Positions 8,600 to 17,797 of a stretch of 64,000 nucleotides of DNA are shown piece after piece. Source of the stretch: Terriglobia bacterium (GTDB lineage: Bacteria; Acidobacteriota; Terriglobia; Terriglobales; SCQP01); the NCBI GenBank assembly GCA_021323595.1, contig JAJPKR010000056.1, forward strand, positions 1 through 64,000, in the 5' to 3' direction. The notes beneath the pieces were generated by a model that made no database searches, was not told the origin of the DNA, and worked only from the letters and a program-made list of their open reading frames with translations. Within the stretch, counting starts at the first letter, position 1; every line of letters starts with the position of its first letter. The position numbers and the translations under genes were made by a program.

Positions 8600-9127
8600 A
8601 TGGACATAACCGGCGAAAACAATGCCGGCGCGGCGAAGAACGAAACACTCGTCGAACGCGCGTCCGATCGTGAGCTCGTCGTCACCCGCACCTTCGCCGG
8701 TCCGGCGCACGCCGTCTTCAGCGCCTGGACCAAACCCGAGCTGCTCCAGCGCTGGTGGGTGCCGAAATCGTGCGGCATCTCCTTCGTCTCGTGCGAGGCC
8801 GATGCCCGTACCGGCGGAACGTATCGCTTCGTCTTCAACCACCCCGCCGCCCCAACGCCGATGACGTTCTTCGGCCGCTATCTCGAGGTCGCCCCACCCA
8901 AGCGCCTCGTCTGGACCAACGACGAAGGCGAGCAGCCCGGACCCATCACTACGGTGACCTTCGAGGAAAGGGGCGCCCAGACGCTCCTCGTCATGCGCGA
9001 TCTCTATCCTTCGAAAAAGGCCCTCGATGACGCCATCGCCTCCGGGAGCGCCACTGGGGCGAGCGAGCAGTTCGAGCAGTTGGACCGGCTTCTCGCCGCT
9101 CAGGAACCGGCCGCGCCCCGGCCCTGA
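8600..9127 (+). CDS. AHSA1/SRPBCC-domain protein
   Basis: A 175-aa cytoplasmic protein of the activator-of-Hsp90 (AHSA1)-like START/SRPBCC superfamily. The start is fixed by AGGAGG at 8585-8590, ten bases before the ATG. Typical motifs are LVVTRTFAGPAHAVFSAWTKPELLQRWWVP (residues about 27-56), GGTYRFVF, FFGRYLEVAPPKRLVWTNDEG, TTVTFEERG and the final helix SGSATGASEQFEQLDRLLA. These small helix-grip proteins bind hydrophobic ligands; in bacteria they are often co-encoded with ArsR-type regulators, but none is seen here. No substrate can be inferred. Confidence 0.9.
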   Translation: MDITGENNAGAAKNETLVERASDRELVVTRTFAGPAHAVFSAWTKPELLQRWWVPKSCGISFVSCEADARTGGTYRFVFNHPAAPTPMTFFGRYLEVAPPKRLVWTNDEGEQPGPITTVTFEERGAQTLLVMRDLYPSKKALDDAIASGSATGASEQFEQLDRLLAAQEPAAPRP

Positions 9128-9238
9128 ATCCGCCCACCTCGGCACGGCCGCCCGGGCAAAGCTGTTCCCAACTGTCCCCAAGCCGCTCCCAGCCCGGCGA
9201 GCACGGAAGCATTGACGCAGCGGCCCCGCGGCTGAGCA

Positions 9239-9315
9239 TGGCGCGCCCTGAGAGATTCGAACTCCCGACCTTCTGGTTCGTAGCCAGACGCTCTATCCAA
9301 CTGAGCTAAGGGCGC
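9239..9315 (-). tRNA. tRNA-Arg (anticodon ACG)
   Basis: Read on the minus strand, the 74 bases 9315-9242 fold as a full cloverleaf. The acceptor stem is GCGCCCT/AGGGCGC, the D arm has AGCTCAGTTGGATAGAGC, the anticodon loop CTACGAA carries ACG, and the T loop is GTTCGAATC. The three bases at 9241-9239 give an encoded CCA end. The anticodon reads CGN arginine codons, with A34 expected to be edited to inosine by TadA. Confidence 0.97.
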
Positions 9316-9551
9316 GGATGGCGGGGAAACCGCGCTCGCCGCCGCGGGCGAATGCTCGTTTCATTCTAGCGCAGGTCGGCGGCCGCGCCCCCCCGCGCGG
9401 TTCCCGCCGCACAGGAATCCGCCCCGCCAACGCTCGTGGCGATACCGCCCCACACCTGCCCTTGCCGCGCGGGCAGGTCACCCTCATCCCCAGCCTCCGC
9501 GCCGCGGGTCCTCCAGCGCCGGCTGAACTCCGGTCAAAATCCCCCTCGGCG

Positions 9552-10295
9552 CTAGTTCCTCAAAAGCAAAAGGCTTGACGCGCCCCTCGCGCCGGGCTTG
9601 CACCTCCTCGCCCCGGCACGCTGAGTCGAAGGGCCGGCCAGGACCAGTGCCGTGGTGCAGCACACGCATCCGGTCCCGTTGCAGCACGCGTAATATCCAG
9701 TCTGGCAGGTCACCGAACAATCCGCTTGCGGCTCCGGCGCCGACGAGCACTGCGATGATCCCTGTCCCCCCGATGCGCACGCCCCGCTGCACTCGGCGAC
9801 CGGCGTTGAGGCTTTGATAAACGCCGCGCTGGTCCTGGGCGCAGTCGGATCGTCCGGCTTCCACTCATAGTGCGCGATTCCGACCGGCCGCTCGACGATC
9901 ACACCAGGCGGCGTCGGGCCCGCGTACACATCCCGCACCTCGAACAGGATGGGCTGGCCGTCTTTGGGAACCACCAGTACCGACAGCGGCGCGGGACTGC
10001 CGGGCCCCTGGGTCCAGTCCACTCGGGCCGGCCCCATCAGCCGAAACGCCGACGGTAAAGGCTTCGCGTATTGCGCCCGGAATGCGCCCGCCAGAGGCAG
10101 GCCTGGATGCCGCGGCGCAAGCGTTATGAAGACCCACTGCCGCTTCGCGCTCGTTGCAACGACGACGTTACCGGAGATGCTAAGCGTGCGCGCTGGCACG
10201 ATGGAATCAGGCGGGGTCGCTGCCTGCACGGATCCGGGCAAGGAGAAAAGGTAGGCTGCCGCTACGGCAACTCCGAAAAACCTGAGTTTGGGCAT
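9552..10295 (-). CDS. exported protein with Cys-rich C-terminal segment
   Basis: A 247-aa protein with a signal peptide (LRFFGVAVAAAYLFSLPGSVQAA). About 140 residues follow that read as beta-rich (LSISGNVVVATSAKRQWVFITLAPRHPGLPLAG; PLSVLVVPKDGQPILFEVRDVYAG). Residues about 168-217 contain ten cysteines (CSGAC, QC, DCSVTC, ACC, GC, VCC). The spacing differs from the C-x-C clusters of the proteins at 3644 and 51317, but the plan is similar: small, exported, one dense Cys block. A function in metal binding or surface structure is possible but unproven. The last ~25 residues, after the Cys block, look basic and disordered. No operon partner is visible. Confidence 0.7.
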   Translation of the reverse strand: MPKLRFFGVAVAAAYLFSLPGSVQAATPPDSIVPARTLSISGNVVVATSAKRQWVFITLAPRHPGLPLAGAFRAQYAKPLPSAFRLMGPARVDWTQGPGSPAPLSVLVVPKDGQPILFEVRDVYAGPTPPGVIVERPVGIAHYEWKPDDPTAPRTSAAFIKASTPVAECSGACASGGQGSSQCSSAPEPQADCSVTCQTGYYACCNGTGCVCCTTALVLAGPSTQRAGARRCKPGARGASSLLLLRN

Positions 10296-10495
10296 GTGGC
10301 CCTCCTTTCATGCGCGAATCATAGGCACCGCTTGCCGGGAGGGCAATACAGCGCTTTCCCGATCCACGTCCGCCCGCTCGGAGGCCGCCGTGAATCCGAC
10401 CGTGGGCCAGGCATCCCTGCCTGTCCGATCGAAAGGGATCGGGAGCCAAGGCGAAGCCCCCCCTTCACGCCGAAACGCCTTTTTCAACGGCCCGC

Positions 10496-11632
10496 TCAGT
10501 GGGCGGCGGCGCCGGGGCCGGTCGGCTGCTGCGGGATGGGCGTCGGCGCGGGCGGAAACGGCGCGGGCGATCCCGGCATGCCGGGCATGGGGCTGCCGGG
10601 CTGCGGCGGCATGACGCCGGCGCCGCCCATGCCGCGGCGGTCGGCGGCGGGATCGTAGACGAACACCCAGTCGCTCGGGCGGTCCTGCCCGCGAAACGCG
10701 TGCACCGCCGGCTTGTCGTTGCGGCTCGCGACGCCGATGATCGGCGCGCCGATCAGCTCGCCGGTGCGCTTGGCGGCGGCGGGCGTAAAAATGAAGTACC
10801 CGACGACGTCGCCGTCGAGCGGCGGCAGCGCCCCCAGCGCCAGCGGCGGCAAGCCGATCCCGCCGGCGCCGCCCACCGGGACGCCGCCAGCGCCGGGCCC
10901 GCCGGGCGTGATCCCGCCGCTCATCCCGCTGCTCGGGCCGCCGCCGAAAGGTCCCGCCGCGCCGCCGCCGGCCCCGGGCGTGATCCCGCCGCTCATCCCG
11001 CTGCCCGGGCTGCCGCTGAAAAGTCCCGCCACGCCGCCGCCCAGGCCGCCCGCCGCCCCGCCGCCCACGCCGGGCATCGCTCCGGGCACCGCGCCGGGCA
11101 TCGCTCCCCCCATCCCGCCGCCGATCGGGTTCTGCCCGAAACCGCCGCCGGGCGCCGCCGGCGCTGCCGGTGCGTTGCCGCCCGGCGCGTTCGGCTGCAT
11201 CAAATCCTCGAGCCCCGTGCCCTGCTGCGCGCCCGGCGGCCGCGGCACTTCGATATCGCCGGGGTGCACGAACCGCCATTTGCCGTCCTTGCTGAGCGGA
11301 TCGGGCCAGGCGCGCCGCAAATAGTGCTGGTTGTCGGTCTCTTCGAGTTGGTCCAGATTCGGCGGATAGGTGCCGAACTTGTGATAGTACCGGCGGATGC
11401 CCATCACGTATTCGCGGGCATAGTCAATCTCGGTCTGCTCGCGTTCGCGCCGGATCTCGGTCGTCCAGGATGGCACCGCCGCCGCGATCGCCAGCGCCAG
11501 CAGGCTGAATAGCAGCAGGATGACGAGCAGCGCATAGCCCGCCTGCTCGGCGGCGCGGGCCGGGCCGCGGCGGCCGCCGGTGCGGGCGCGGCCACGGCGC
11601 GCAGGCGGGCCCGGAATGGCGGCAGCGGGCAC
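10496..11632 (-). CDS. atypical pseudopilin with Gly/Pro-rich insert (GspG-like)
   Basis: Last gene of the secretion operon, 378 aa, GTG start. The N-terminus carries a prepilin-like signal: a basic/Arg-rich leader, then AGYALLVILLLFSLLALAIAAAVP as the hydrophobic pilin helix. Next comes a GspG/PilE-like segment (YAREYVMGIRRYYHKFGTYPPNLDQLEE...RRAWPDPLSKDGKWRFV). The residue five after the cleavage-site Gly is Val rather than the usual Glu, so it may sit at the pilus tip like GspK or not follow normal assembly. Residues about 135-265 are low-complexity Gly/Ala/Pro/Met, including a tandem 24-residue duplication. A final globular part (VVGYFIFTPAAAKRTGELIGAPIIGVASRN...WVFVYDP) precedes a Pro-rich tail. 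Confidence 0.75.
   Translation of the reverse strand: MPAAAIPGPPARRGRARTGGRRGPARAAEQAGYALLVILLLFSLLALAIAAAVPSWTTEIRREREQTEIDYAREYVMGIRRYYHKFGTYPPNLDQLEETDNQHYLRRAWPDPLSKDGKWRFVHPGDIEVPRPPGAQQGTGLEDLMQPNAPGGNAPAAPAAPGGGFGQNPIGGGMGGAMPGAVPGAMPGVGGGAAGGLGGGVAGLFSGSPGSGMSGGITPGAGGGAAGPFGGGPSSGMSGGITPGGPGAGGVPVGGAGGIGLPPLALGALPPLDGDVVGYFIFTPAAAKRTGELIGAPIIGVASRNDKPAVHAFRGQDRPSDWVFVYDPAADRRGMGGAGVMPPQPGSPMPGMPGSPAPFPPAPTPIPQQPTGPGAAAH
10904..11047 (-). repeat. 72-bp tandem duplication inside the pseudopilin gene
   Basis: Two adjacent 72-bp units (10904-10975 and 10976-11047) match closely, with a handful of substitutions. They encode two 24-residue Gly/Pro-rich blocks containing 'GMSGGITPG'. The period is a multiple of three, so the frame is kept, which points to length variation of a flexible linker. 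Confidence 0.8.
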
Positions 11633-11635
11633 GGT

Positions 11636-12217
11636 TCAACCGACGATGAGGGGCAGCGCCTCGGTGCGCTGGTCCGCGGTGTCCTCGACCGTCACCGAAG
11701 CTTTGTCGATGCGCACGATGCGGTAGCGGTGCGCCACCAGCTCGCCCTGGCTGACCAGGTAAATGTCGTCGCCCATCTGCAGGAAGATCCGCTTGGCGCC
11801 GCCCTCCACGGCATAGCCGTAGAACTTCAAGGGCAGCGGCGGCGGCGGCGCCGGTCCCGCCGGCTGCGCCGGCACCGCGCCGCCGTTGGCTCCCGAAGCC
11901 CCGCCCGCGCGCGCCGGATCGCCGGGCGCCGGCGCCACCGGCGCGGGCTGGAAGAGATTGCGCAGCGCGCCGCCATAGCGAATGGCGCGCACGCGCGCCA
12001 GATAGTCGAGATGCAAGCCGGGGTCGGGCTCGGCCAGCAGCTTGTGCACCGCCGCGTCTTGGCCGGCGCCGGCCGCCGCGGTGAAGCGCGGCAGCAGCGC
12101 GCCGCGGTCCTGGGTCTCGTTCCAGATCACGAATCCGGCGGCAACCAGCAGCACCGCCAGCGCCGCGATCTTCACGCCGCGCCGCTGCTCGCCCCGCGCC
12201 AGTGCCGGCTCGCTCAT
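11636..12217 (-). CDS. PilP/GspC-like inner-membrane secretion protein
   Basis: A 193-aa protein with a cytoplasmic N-terminus, one membrane helix (VKIAALAVLLVAAGFVIWNE) and a periplasmic part. That part has a Pro/Ala-rich linker (about 92-130) and a compact C-terminal domain (LPLKFYGYAVEGGAKRIFLQMGDDIYLVSQGELVAHRYRIVRIDKASVTVED). The latter is the homology-region fold shared by GspC and PilP, which contacts the outer-membrane secretin. The ATG overlaps the pilO stop (ATGA, 12214-12217), and position after pilO matches pilP order. Sequence is too divergent to choose between PilP and GspC. Confidence 0.75.
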   Translation of the reverse strand: MSEPALARGEQRRGVKIAALAVLLVAAGFVIWNETQDRGALLPRFTAAAGAGQDAAVHKLLAEPDPGLHLDYLARVRAIRYGGALRNLFQPAPVAPAPGDPARAGGASGANGGAVPAQPAGPAPPPPLPLKFYGYAVEGGAKRIFLQMGDDIYLVSQGELVAHRYRIVRIDKASVTVEDTADQRTEALPLIVG

Positions 12218-12807
12218 GCCGTCGGTCCCTTCTTCGGCGCCGCCGCGCCCGGCGGCGCCTGCTCGTAGGCCTCGATCAGGATGCCCAGCGATAATCCGCC
12301 GCTCTGCGTCTGCCGCTCGGAGCCCAGATCCACCTCATTGACGATCATGAAAAGCGGCGACCGCTCGACGCCGTTGATGAAGCGGACCAGCGCCCCGTAA
12401 TCGCCGCTGACCGAAACCTCCACCCGCACCGGCAGCAGATCGAAATCCGCCTGCCGCCCCGGCTGGAACGTGATCGCGCCCGTGCGCACGCCGGCGCGCT
12501 GGGCGATGCTTTGCAGCTCTTGCAGCCAGCGGTAGTCGGCGTCGCGCTGCCGCGGCATGCCCGCCAGCACCTGCTGCGCCTGGGCGCGGCTGGCGAGCAG
12601 ATGCTGCTCCACCCGCCGCAGCGCGGCCAGCTGCGCGTGCAGCGTCGCCGAGCGCGCCGCCACCGCCGCCAGATGCGCTTCCGCGCGCACCCGCGACGGG
12701 CTCCACGGCGAAACCAGCAGGCCCCACAGGATCAGATCGAGCGCCGCGCACACCAGCAGCGCGCGCTGCAGCGCCGGCCGCAAGGGACGATTGCCGCCGC
12801 GCTTCAT
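12214..12807 (-). CDS. pilO: PilO-like secretion/pilus assembly protein
   Basis: A 197-aa bitopic protein: N-terminal membrane helix (RALLVCAALDLILWGLLVSPW), then a coiled-coil stretch (about 45-95, ATLHAQLAALRRVEQHLLASRAQAQQVLAG), then a ferredoxin-like periplasmic domain (FDLLPVRVEVSVSGDYGALVRFINGVERSPLFMIVNEVDLG) typical of PilO/GspM. It forms the inner-membrane platform with PilN. The start ATG overlaps the pilN stop by four bases, so translation is coupled. The same open frame continues upstream, but that part is the pilN shadow. Confidence 0.88.
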   Translation of the reverse strand: MKRGGNRPLRPALQRALLVCAALDLILWGLLVSPWSPSRVRAEAHLAAVAARSATLHAQLAALRRVEQHLLASRAQAQQVLAGMPRQRDADYRWLQELQSIAQRAGVRTGAITFQPGRQADFDLLPVRVEVSVSGDYGALVRFINGVERSPLFMIVNEVDLGSERQTQSGGLSLGILIEAYEQAPPGAAAPKKGPTA

Positions 12808-13454
12808 CGCGCCCTCCCTGCCGCCGCCGCCGGATTCGCCGCCGCGCCGCTGGCGCCGAAATAGCTGGCCGGGCCCAGCTGCGGATGATACTGCGTGGTG
12901 ATTTGCAGCCGCACCGGCGCTCCCGGCGTCTGCGCCTGCCCCTCCCGGTCGGCCACCGCGCGCACTTGCGGCGCGGCGAAGTCGGCGGCGTCCTCGAGCT
13001 TTTGCACGAAGGGCAAGGCGGCGGGAATGCTGGGCGCGGCGATGGTGATCGTGACCTCGTTCTGGATGTCCTGCCCGCCGCGGCTGGGGCCGATCGAGAG
13101 CAGTTGCACCTCCGCCGGCATCAGCGCCTCCAACCGCTCGAACAGGCGCGTCCAGGAGACGGCCTTGCGGTCGATGAGCTCGTTCAGGTGGCGCGCGCGA
13201 TCCCATTGATCGCGCATGCCCGGCCGCTCCAGCGCGCTCACCAGCGCCGCGCGCTGCGCCGCCAGCGCCGGCAGCTCGGCTTCCACCGCGGCGCTGCGGC
13301 GGCGCACGGCGGCGGCGGCCTGCCAGTTGACGGTGATGTCCACCGCCAGCACCAGCAGCACCGCGAACGCCAGCGCGAAGAGCCCGCCCCAGACGATCCA
13401 AACGCGGCGGCGGTTCTCGCGCGCTTGCAGGGCGAGATTGGCGGTGAACCTCAC
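12804..13454 (-). CDS. pilN: PilN-like secretion/pilus assembly protein
   Basis: A 216-aa protein with a short cytoplasmic N-terminus starting RFTANLALQARENRR, which matches the PilN 'NLA..' motif that docks into PilM. One membrane helix follows (VWIVWGGLFALAFAVLLVLAVDI), then a coiled coil (about 50-85) and a periplasmic ferredoxin-like domain (WTRLFERLEALMPAEVQLLSIGPSR...VTITIAAPSIPAALPFVQKLEDA). The C-terminus is Ala-rich. A GTG start overlaps the pilM stop (GTGA). Confidence 0.88.
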   Translation of the reverse strand: MRFTANLALQARENRRRVWIVWGGLFALAFAVLLVLAVDITVNWQAAAAVRRRSAAVEAELPALAAQRAALVSALERPGMRDQWDRARHLNELIDRKAVSWTRLFERLEALMPAEVQLLSIGPSRGGQDIQNEVTITIAAPSIPAALPFVQKLEDAADFAAPQVRAVADREGQAQTPGAPVRLQITTQYHPQLGPASYFGASGAAANPAAAAGRAR

Positions 13455-14416
13455 TGCCCGCCCTCCGCCAAGGCGCCGGCCACCGCGAGAAAGCGCTCGC
13501 CGTCCTCCGCCTCGGCCAGCAGCGAGCCCGGCCAGGCGGGCGCGGCGGCGACCTCGGCCCAGTCGCAGTCGCGGCGCAGGCGCTCGAGCAGCTCCGCCGG
13601 CACGCCGAAGCCGGCGATGCGCGGGCGCGAGCCCGCCGCCTCGCCGCGGCCCTCGTAGAAATCGCGGAAGTAGGCCGCCGACGGATATAAGTCTTCGTAG
13701 GCCAGCGCCGGCGCCGCCGGCAGCACCCGGAACAGTCGCGGCGCCTCCTCCCAGGCGAAGGCGCTGGTCAGCGCCCCGCCCTCATGCCGCAGCAGCAGCG
13801 TCCCGTGCCCCAGCTCCCGCGCCGCCATCAGCGCCGCCAAGCCGGCGGGCAGCACCCGCGCCGCGCGCGCCCCCGCCGCCTCCAAGGCCGCCTCGTATTC
13901 CTCCACCCGCGCCCGCGCCGCCACCACCGCCAGCACCGCGCGCTCCCCGCCGCCCTCCACCACCTCCGCCGCCAGCACCGCGCTCTCCGGATCGAAGGGC
14001 AGCGTCTTGCGCAGGCGAAAGCGCACCAGCGCCGCCAGATCCTCGGCGCGCCGCGGAATCTCCTCGAACTCCAGCACCATCACCCGCGCCGCCAGATCGG
14101 GCAGCAGCAGCACCACCTCCCGGCCCATGCCGCCCACGCGCTCCAGCGCTTGCCGCAGCGCCGCCGTCAGCGCCGCCGCGTCGCGCACGTTGGGCTCGGC
14201 GGCGGCGGCCGCCACCGCGCCCGCCGGCAGCGGCGCCAGCGCCGTCTGCGCCAGCCGCGGCGCCCCGCGCTCGCCCGGCCGCACCCGCGCCGCCAGCACC
14301 GCGTCGCCGCCGATCTCCACCGCCACCCGCGGCGGCGGCGAGTCCAGCCAGCGCGCCAGCGGCGCGCGCCGCCGGCCGGCGGCGGCAGTCGAACGGGTTG
14401 GCCAGGCAAATCCCAT
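13451..14416 (-). CDS. pilM: PilM-like actin-fold assembly ATPase
   Basis: A 321-aa cytoplasmic protein of the PilM/GspL-cytoplasmic-domain group (actin-like fold). Visible features are the phosphate-1-like strand pair VAVEIGGDAVLAARVRPGE (about 30-48), LLLPDLAARVMVLEFEEIPRRAEDLAALVRFRLRKTLPFDPESAV (the conserved middle of PilM), and VLAVVAARARVEEYEAALEAAG. It recruits PilN through the latter's N-terminal peptide. It is shorter than E. coli-type PilM (~355) at the C-terminus. Its neighbours gspE (9 bases upstream) and pilN (overlapping) confirm the role. Confidence 0.85.
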   Translation of the reverse strand: MGFAWPTRSTAAAGRRRAPLARWLDSPPPRVAVEIGGDAVLAARVRPGERGAPRLAQTALAPLPAGAVAAAAAEPNVRDAAALTAALRQALERVGGMGREVVLLLPDLAARVMVLEFEEIPRRAEDLAALVRFRLRKTLPFDPESAVLAAEVVEGGGERAVLAVVAARARVEEYEAALEAAGARAARVLPAGLAALMAARELGHGTLLLRHEGGALTSAFAWEEAPRLFRVLPAAPALAYEDLYPSAAYFRDFYEGRGEAAGSRPRIAGFGVPAELLERLRRDCDWAEVAAAPAWPGSLLAEAEDGERFLAVAGALAEGGQ

Positions 14417-14425
14417 CGTTTCCGC

Positions 14426-16078
<1,653 letters not shown>

Positions 16079-16080
16079 GG

Positions 16081-17286
16081 TCACCCCCGGATGCGCGATC
16101 CCAGCGAGAAGATCGGCAGATACAGCGAGATCAGCACCAGCGCCACGATGCCGCCCACCACGATCAGGATCGCGGGCTCGAGCAGCGACAACAGCGTCGT
16201 CAGCGCCGTGCTCAAGTCCTCATCATAGAACTCCGCCACGCTCGCCAGCATTTGCGGCAGCGCGCCCGTGCCCTCGCCCACCTCCACCATCTCCACCGCC
16301 AGCCCCGGCAGGACGTTGTGCTTCGCCAGCGTCTCCGAGAGCGCCTGGCCCTCGCGCACCTGCTGCGTCGCCTTCCCCAGCCCGTGGCGCAAGCGCGCGC
16401 TGCGCAGCGCCGAGCGCGCCGTCTCCATCGCCGGCACCAGCGGAATCCCGCCCTGCAGCAGCGTGCCCAGCGTGCGCGCCAGCATCGCCGCTTGGTACTT
16501 CCACCACAGATCGCCTACCACCGGCAGCCGCAGGAACAGCGCGTCCAGCCGCTGGCCGAATCCGGTCCGCTGCGCCAGCAGCGAGAGCCCGGCGATCACC
16601 GCGATCAGGCCCAGCACGAACGCCCAAAAGTAATGCCGCGCGCCCTCCCCGATGTTCAGCATCGCCACCGTCAGCGGCGGCAAGTCCGCGTTGAGCGAGC
16701 TGTAGAGCTGGCCGAAGCGCGGCACCACGAAGGTGACCAGGAAGGTCAAAACCACCAGCACCAGCACCAGCAGGAAGCACGGATAGATCAGCGAGCTGAC
16801 CAGCTTCCGCCGCACCGACTGCGCCAGCCGCTGGTACTGCGTGTAGCGCGAGAGCACCTCCTCGAGATTGCCGCTGCGCTCGCCGGCCATCAGCGTCGTC
16901 GTGTAAATCTCGGGGATGTTGGGCTGGCGGCGGAACGCCTCCGAAAGCAGATCGCCGCCGCGCACCCGCTCGAGCACTGCGCTCAGCAGCTGGTGCAGTT
17001 TGGCGTCGCGCGCCCGCTTCACCAGCAGCTCGAGCGCCCGCAGGATCGGCAAGCCGGCGTGGATCAGCGTGATGAATTGCTGGTTGAAGGTGAGAAAAAC
17101 GTCGTTGCGCACCCGCGCCCGGCGGCGGCGCCAGCCGTCCAGAATCCCCGACTCCGCGCGCACCGAATAGACCAGGTAGCCCTGCTGCATCAGCCGCTCG
17201 CGCAGCTCCTTTTCCGAAGCCGCGCTCTCGCGCTGTTCCAGCACGTGGCCGCGCTCGTTGAGGGCTCTGACGCTGAACTGGGGCAC
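16081..17286 (-). CDS. gspF: GspF/PilC-type inner-membrane platform protein
   Basis: A 401-aa polytopic protein with two GspF domains. The GTG start at 17286 gives VPQFSVRALNERGHVLEQRESAASEKELRERLMQQGYLVYSV, the normal N-terminal extension. Domain 1 has FNQQFITLIHAGLPILRALELLVKRA and YTTTLMAGERSGNLEEVLSRYTQYQRLAQSVRRKLVSSLIYPCFLLVLVL; domain 2 has LARTLGTLLQGGIPLVPAMETAR and AVEMVEVGEGTGALPQMLASVAEFYDEDLSTALTTLLSLLEPAILIVVGGIVALVLISLYLPIF. This is the platform the ATPase acts on. It is the first gene of the operon; gspE follows with overlap. No secretin gene lies in the window. Confidence 0.94.
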   Translation of the reverse strand: MPQFSVRALNERGHVLEQRESAASEKELRERLMQQGYLVYSVRAESGILDGWRRRRARVRNDVFLTFNQQFITLIHAGLPILRALELLVKRARDAKLHQLLSAVLERVRGGDLLSEAFRRQPNIPEIYTTTLMAGERSGNLEEVLSRYTQYQRLAQSVRRKLVSSLIYPCFLLVLVLVVLTFLVTFVVPRFGQLYSSLNADLPPLTVAMLNIGEGARHYFWAFVLGLIAVIAGLSLLAQRTGFGQRLDALFLRLPVVGDLWWKYQAAMLARTLGTLLQGGIPLVPAMETARSALRSARLRHGLGKATQQVREGQALSETLAKHNVLPGLAVEMVEVGEGTGALPQMLASVAEFYDEDLSTALTTLLSLLEPAILIVVGGIVALVLISLYLPIFSLGSRIRG

Positions 17287-17797
17287 GCGGAAAATCCTTG
17301 CCAGCCGCCGGGGGGCGCGGCAGCGGCGCCAACTACGAAGAGAGTAGCTTGATTTTAACATCTCCGCCCGGAATGGATCGTGCATGCCGTGGTGCCTTCG
17401 CTTCCCTGATCTCCGGCCCGTGTTCCCTGTCCCCGCTGCCCATGCCCGTGATCCATCGCCGTTCTGCCGTCCGCCCTCCATCGGCCCCCCCATCCGTCCG
17501 CTCTCCGCGCTCCGCGCGAAGACGCCGCTCCGCGCTCCCCGATCCCCGGCCCCGCTTCCCGCACCGGGCAACTCTGGCGCTGGAAGCTGAATCCTACTTA
17601 AGGCGCAACCTTTAATATGCAGCGCTTTCTCCACGTTTCGGGACCTGTCCTTCCGACCAGGAGACCATTTTCAGAGCTTGAGCAGGACCTCGAGAGAGCC
17701 AGTAAAATACAGACAGAGAACGACTTATTCGTTTGGTCCGGCAAGACTCTGGAAAGGGCTGGTCTCCTCCCCATTCGGGGGGAATAGCCGTGCAGCG
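17287..17797. other. 511-base intergenic stretch
   Basis: This lies between the gspF start and the stop of the second glycosidase-fold gene; it must hold the promoter of the secretion operon. The part from about 17590 to 17790 is noticeably less GC-rich and contains a 56-codon plus-strand ORF (17617-17787, MQRFLHVSGPVLPTRRPFSEL...) that I cannot assign. It could be a small gene or a remnant, so I do not annotate it as a CDS. Confidence 0.5.

Noticed and set aside
8348-9181. 277-aa minus-strand ORF opposite the AHSA1-type gene
   Set aside because: The plus-strand gene has a strong ribosome-binding site and clear family motifs.
17617-17787. 56-codon plus-strand ORF in AT-richer DNA
   Set aside because: No ribosome-binding site of note and no recognisable similarity; mentioned under the intergenic stretch only.
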